Below are positions 21,280 through 24,484 of a DNA stretch of 24,484 bases, piece after piece. The stretch is from Gryganskiella cystojenkinii. Its lineage: Eukaryota > Mortierellomycota > Mortierellomycetes > Mortierellales > Mortierellaceae. The first letter of the stretch is position 1, and each line of letters opens with the position of its first letter. The stretch is from NCBI GenBank assembly GCA_015852425.1, contig JAAAIG010000255.1:19618-44101 (forward strand), written 5' to 3'. A program made the translations under genes and the position numbers. The notes under the pieces were generated by a model. It was given only the letters and a program-made list of their open reading frames with translations. It did not search any database and was not told where the DNA came from.

Positions 21280-22161
21280 ATGCCCAAGAAAAGAAAGGTC
21301 GTATTCGACGACGAAGAGAGAGAGGACCGGATCAAGACCGTCGCCATCCCTACCACGAACCTCAGTCCGGATCCTGACATGAATGCGCTCCGCCAGAGTC
21401 TTAAACATCTCTCCGTTTATCTCGCAGGCAACTTCAACAACGATTCGGAGTCCTCGAAATCGGTGAGCACCACCTCTGACGCGAACGCGAATCAAAATCC
21501 AAGTCAAATCCAGGACGGCCGCCATAGTAAGATCCACGGACCGACTTCTCTCCAGGACATAAGTGCTTCCGGTACAGTAACAAACCCGAACGATGGCGAC
21601 GACAAGATCAAACAGGACCGGCCAGAGACGAGGTCGCCACCACGGTCTGCCGATCCTACATCTTCGACCGCCGCTTCTACCTCCTCCTCGTCATCTTCGA
21701 GACTGTGTCCCATCCATGGTGGTCGAAACGCGTATGAACCCGGGGGTCTGTTCATGTACATGGACATGCAGAGTGCATTGATGTACCACTACTGTAACCC
21801 AACGCTCGACCACAAGATCTACAATAACATGCTCCAGATCGACCGACTCATGCTCGAGACCCACAGGCTCTTGTTGCAGAAGGACAATGAACGCGAACAA
21901 TTTGCGAATCTCGAGTGGGAACTCGAAGCAGAGGCTTTGAGAGTTAAAGATGCAGAGCGATTCAAAAGTATCAGCAATATGACGGAAAAACAAGCTCGGG
22001 AAGCAAGCAAGCATGCTGCGGAGGATCCATTACGGTACTCAGAGATGGGGAAGAGCTATTTGCAGAGTGTCGCAGGCTGGACGACGATGAACGAAGCCAA
22101 AAACCAGCACGATGAGCACGAGATCTCTCAGGGACTTCGGGCATTGGATATTGAATCGTAG
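21280..22161 (+). CDS. Orphan protein with N-terminal PKKRKV nuclear signal and helical C-terminus
   Basis: Single exon, 293 aa, not recognised. It opens MPKKRKVVFDDEERED; PKKRKV is the classic monopartite nuclear import signal, so nuclear location is likely (inference). Residues about 50-140 are Ser/Thr/Asn/Asp-rich and probably disordered, ending in a serine run (134-140). A conserved-looking core follows: LCPIHGG (142-148), then MYMDMQSALMYHYCNP (159-174). Cys143, His146, His170 and Cys172 could form a CxxH...HxC metal site. Residues about 176-250 are a charged helix or coiled coil (RLMLETHRLLLQKDNERE, LEWELEAEALRVKDAE). The frame is open further upstream, but the ATG at 21280, in an AAAA context directly before the nuclear signal, is the first ATG in that frame. 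The real-gene call rests on long frame, codon texture and structured core; function is unknown. Confidence 0.75.
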   Translation: MPKKRKVVFDDEEREDRIKTVAIPTTNLSPDPDMNALRQSLKHLSVYLAGNFNNDSESSKSVSTTSDANANQNPSQIQDGRHSKIHGPTSLQDISASGTVTNPNDGDDKIKQDRPETRSPPRSADPTSSTAASTSSSSSSRLCPIHGGRNAYEPGGLFMYMDMQSALMYHYCNPTLDHKIYNNMLQIDRLMLETHRLLLQKDNEREQFANLEWELEAEALRVKDAERFKSISNMTEKQAREASKHAAEDPLRYSEMGKSYLQSVAGWTTMNEAKNQHDEHEISQGLRALDIES

Positions 22162-22387
22162 ACACGATAAGCTGGTCTAATCTATATTTTTCTTCTTCCC
22201 GCTCTCTGAGGTTTATTTTCCTTGACGACTCATCTCTTTTCACTTGTGCTGTGCAACCTTGGAAGTAAAAAGTTTTTTTTTTTTGGGGTGGCGAATGCTG
22301 CATTTTCTCTGAATGGTTCCTGCAATGAAATGCAACCAAACTTCCCGTCCTTGAACGACACTTGACACTTCGTGCAGTTCAGTCCGC

Positions 22388-22577
22388 GTCTGTAGTGACT
22401 GAAATTTTTCAGTCGCTGCATATTTTTTTTTGCAAACACGTTGTTCTTTCGTGTGTTGCACAGTGTCACATGGTTGACCCATAGACTAATCTTCAGGTTG
22501 TTTGAATTAGAGGACTTTGAACCTTGTGTTTGGCTAATGGTAGTACCAGCGACTAAAAAGTTTCAGTCACTCCAGAC
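22388..22577. mobile_element. 190-bp inverted-repeat element (MITE-like)
   Basis: A left terminal repeat at 22388-22419 and a right one at 22546-22577 match in inverted orientation at 28 of 32 positions (core GTGACTGAAA...AGTCGCTG). Similarity weakens but continues inward (GCAAACAC at 22432 against GCCAAACACAAGG in reverse at 22522-22534). Each terminal repeat is itself palindromic: AGTGACTGAAA at 22394 faces TTTCAGTCGCT. The roughly 125 bp interior has no coding capacity. This layout fits a non-autonomous DNA transposon mobilised by a transposase elsewhere. No convincing target-site duplication is visible, so the exact ends and superfamily are open. Confidence 0.6.
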
Positions 22578-22720
22578 ACAAGGCGTTAAATTCGGCGAGA
22601 ATAAGAGGCGTTTTGCTGTGGTTACCCATAACGACAGGGAGCATCTTCATTAGACTTTTTTTGTGGTTTCTCCCAGTGCATACGTGACGCCTTTCTCTTT
22701 GCCTCTGTTTCTTTTTTTTT

Positions 22721-22760
22721 TCTCACCTTTTGTTTCTTTTTCTCATCTTTTGTTTCTTTT
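22721..22760. repeat. Tandem 20-bp duplication in CT-rich promoter tract
   Basis: TCTCACCTTTTGTTTCTTTT at 22721-22740 is followed directly by a second copy at 22741-22760 with one change (C to T at the sixth base). It lies about 70 bp upstream of the orphan ATG at 22827. Confidence 0.85.
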
Positions 22761-22826
22761 TCTTCTCTCTTCTGTTTTTTGGCTTGTATTTTACCCCAAC
22801 TCCTCAGCCACTCCACTCCTCCATCA

Positions 22827-23450
22827 ATGGTCAAGAAAAGAAAGCAATCCACGGATGCCGATGAGACTCCCGAGGAAGATATTCAAACGTCTGATAGCAC
22901 CCGTAAAACAAAAACTGAGGTCAAGTCCAGTTCCAAGGAAAACGTCACCATTGTGGCTGCCAGTGACGTCGTCGATCTTGGAACTTCCACCAAAACTCCC
23001 TCCATCGCAACCTCTCAAGCCGTCGCGACGCTATCCCAGCCTCTGAAACATCGGTTCACAACAGAGGATGTTCAAGATCTTGATACTGAAATGGTGGAGC
23101 GACTCGAGTCCAAACTAAACGAAGTCGAGAAACTCTTTGAGGCGACCCGAGCCACGCTCGAGCATAAAAAGGCAGCCGTCCAAGAGACTATGAACAGGCC
23201 CGAGAATGTGAAATTCCGATTCCTCCAAGAACGGCACCAAAAGATCGTGAAGGTCCGGGGAGAACTTGATGACCTACATTTTCAAGTGAATGGAGATATA
23301 AGGCAGTTGAAGAAATTGAAAATCTGCAAGGAAGATATGAGAGAGACCTTGCAAGATATGGGCGACTGGGCGGGCAAGATCAAAAATCGAGTCGAGTCCC
23401 AGTTTCACCAGGTGTTCGGCCACATCGACGACGATTACGAAGACTTCTAA
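22827..23450 (+). CDS. Orphan coiled-coil protein with basic KKRK N-terminus
   Basis: Single exon, 207 aa, not recognised. It starts MVKKRKQSTDADETPEED: a KKRK cluster that could act in nuclear import, then acidic and Ser/Thr-rich sequence to about residue 75. Residues about 80-195 are predicted by eye to be helical and coiled coil (TEMVERLESKLNEVEKLFEA, FLQERHQKIVKVRGELDDLH, DIRQLKKLKICKEDMRETL), broken near NRPENVKF (123-130). The tail is very acidic (HIDDDYEDF). The ATG at 22827 was chosen over an upstream non-ATG extension because it gives the KKRK start shared with the neighbouring orphan. Size and layout resemble small structural coiled-coil subunits such as kinetochore or spindle-pole components, but no family motif supports naming one. 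Confidence 0.72.
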   Translation: MVKKRKQSTDADETPEEDIQTSDSTRKTKTEVKSSSKENVTIVAASDVVDLGTSTKTPSIATSQAVATLSQPLKHRFTTEDVQDLDTEMVERLESKLNEVEKLFEATRATLEHKKAAVQETMNRPENVKFRFLQERHQKIVKVRGELDDLHFQVNGDIRQLKKLKICKEDMRETLQDMGDWAGKIKNRVESQFHQVFGHIDDDYEDF

Positions 23451-24289
23451 ATTGTAAGTAGCGGCCATATCCTTTCCTCTTTATGCCTCATTCTCTCTCT
23501 CACACCCTACCCATCGCTTTTCGAATTTTCCATTACCACTATCCGCTCTACTTTCCCTTTCATTTTTTCATATAAAACATCCTTCCGTCACCTCGCAAGT
23601 CGTCCACAGTCTGAGCTTGGGAAGCGCGCAAGAAAGATGCTTCTACGCTGGAGAGCAATACCACCCTCAGTCAACAAGTCATGAAAAACTCGAAGTCATC
23701 TCATTGTACTTCTCACAGACTTTATCTCAAGCCGAGCCACCTCAACCTCGAAATCCAAAGCAACACCAAAGGCCTGACGGATTTGGCAGGTAGTTTGGCT
23801 ACATCACCCCAATCTCCCCCGAATAAACAGCCCTTTTATGTAACAGTATGGGGAGTAGAGTAGTGTGCAATTTTCTCCAATTATCTATTGGAGGTTGTTA
23901 AACAGAGAAATTCGGCATAGAGTAAGAAGAATCATATGCGTCCAAATCTGTTGTAATAGGCACAGGGGAGGGATACAAACGTGGAGACAAGGGAAAAGGA
24001 CAAGGACAAGCAAAGAGGCAGAGTTGGGGAATGGTGTGACTATATATATACATGAGGAGGAGGGAAGGCTGTTGCGGAGAGTCATGATGCTGATTGTTCG
24101 CCAAGATATGCCAAGTAACGCCACGAGTCGACAGTCAAGCTGCTGTACTGTTGCGATCTCTTACATTTATTATATTATTTTTTTCTCATCTGCTTCAGTG
24201 AATAGCCTCTCCTTGACCGATATCCTGAAAACGGCGGCGATTGATTCAAGACGACTAGGCGCGGGATTTAAATGGACATCCGGTGTTGA
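23451..24289. other. 3' region of the second orphan gene and following intergenic DNA
   Basis: GTAAGT occurs 4 nt after the stop codon (23455), and CCACAG near 23609 could be its acceptor, suggesting a 3' UTR intron. AATAAA at 23822-23827 may be the cleavage signal. A frame open from about 23617 to 23863 ends with VWGVE and overlaps this presumed UTR. Beyond 23863 I see no supportable gene up to about 24289. Confidence 0.4.
23822..23827 (+). terminator. Polyadenylation signal, probably of the second orphan gene
   Basis: AATAAA about 370 nt past the stop codon of the gene at 22827-23450. It is the only good plus-strand signal in this stretch, implying a longish 3' UTR. Confidence 0.4.
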
Positions 24290-24295
24290 GTTATA

Positions 24296-24484
24296 GTCAT
24301 GGCAAGGACTCAAAACGCACTTCCTTTTCTTCTTCCTCTTGTTCCATTTCGAAATCACCTCCTTCTCCTCGTTCTCCACCGTCTCCTCCCTCCATTACTT
24401 CCCAGACACCTGCTTCCATTGTTGAACCCCGTTCCCCCGAAACCACTGTTCCCACGCTTATCGACCCTGAACCCCAGCCCACAC
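24296..24484 (+). other. Possible coding exon cut by the window edge (Ser/Pro-rich)
   Basis: After GTTATAG (a possible splice acceptor ending at 24296), a plus-strand frame stays open to the edge. It reads HGKDSKRTSFSSSS and then a Pro/Ser-rich stretch (SPPSPRSPPSPP, EPRSPETTVPTLIDPEPQPT), the texture of a disordered region. The minus strand is also open to the edge with a Glu/Gly-rich reading ending in a stop at 24297-24299, so the strand cannot be decided here. Sequence to the right is needed. Confidence 0.3.

Larger units (their letters stand above)
22162..22826. other. Intergenic region between the two orphan genes
   Basis: About 665 bp holding the 3' UTR of the first orphan, the inverted-repeat element at 22388-22577, and a T/CT-rich promoter-like stretch (22650-22800) before the second orphan gene. 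No additional gene seen. Confidence 0.6.

Noticed and set aside
21280..21300. Viral origin of the orphan gene because of the PKKRKV motif
   Set aside because: Short basic import signals arise repeatedly in cellular proteins; nothing else in the protein resembles a viral protein.
1..24484. Secondary-metabolite or other functional gene cluster
   Set aside because: The recognised genes are unrelated housekeeping functions plus one secreted protease, with mixed orientation and no shared pathway.

Overview
This is nuclear DNA from a filamentous fungus. It shows short spliceosomal introns (about 93-450 bp, mostly GTAAGN/GTATGN...YAG), CT-rich promoter stretches, a nuclear gene for the complex I 51 kDa subunit (so not Saccharomyces or Schizosaccharomyces) and a NudE dynein cofactor typical of hyphal nuclear migration. 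Gene style and protein sequences suggest an early-diverging lineage such as Mortierellomycota; that placement is inference, with no database search behind it.

Layout, left to right. 255-1527 (-): Derlin, four exons. 2986-3851 (+): prefoldin subunit 4, four exons, the first coding exon only 9 nt. 4458-6548 (-): NudE, five exons. A 2.2 kb gene-free, strongly purine/pyrimidine-skewed stretch separates NudE from the divergent complex I 51 kDa gene at 8740-11097 (+, five exons, first coding exon 16 nt). 11883-14082 (+): AP-2 mu, six exons, last coding exon 6 nt. 14271-14900 (-): RNase H2 subunit C, one exon, convergent with AP-2 mu. 15179-17945 (-): secreted subtilisin-like protease, two exons, with a TATA box upstream. 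17946-21279: 3.3 kb with no supportable gene. 21280-22161 and 22827-23450 (+): two unrecognised intronless proteins that both begin M-x-K-K-R-K and have a charged helical C-terminal half; a 190 bp inverted-repeat element lies between them. The last kilobase holds a likely 3' UTR and possibly the start of another gene cut by the window edge.

The seven recognised genes are housekeeping or secretory functions (ER-associated degradation, cytosolic folding, dynein regulation, respiration, endocytosis, ribonucleotide removal, extracellular proteolysis). They do not form a pathway or gene cluster. I found no RNA genes, CRISPR arrays or autonomous transposons. The least explained part is the orphan pair with the inverted-repeat element (21.2-23.5 kb). 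Exon boundaries were derived by hand from splice consensus, reading-frame continuity and remembered family sequence, and every junction listed keeps the frame open.
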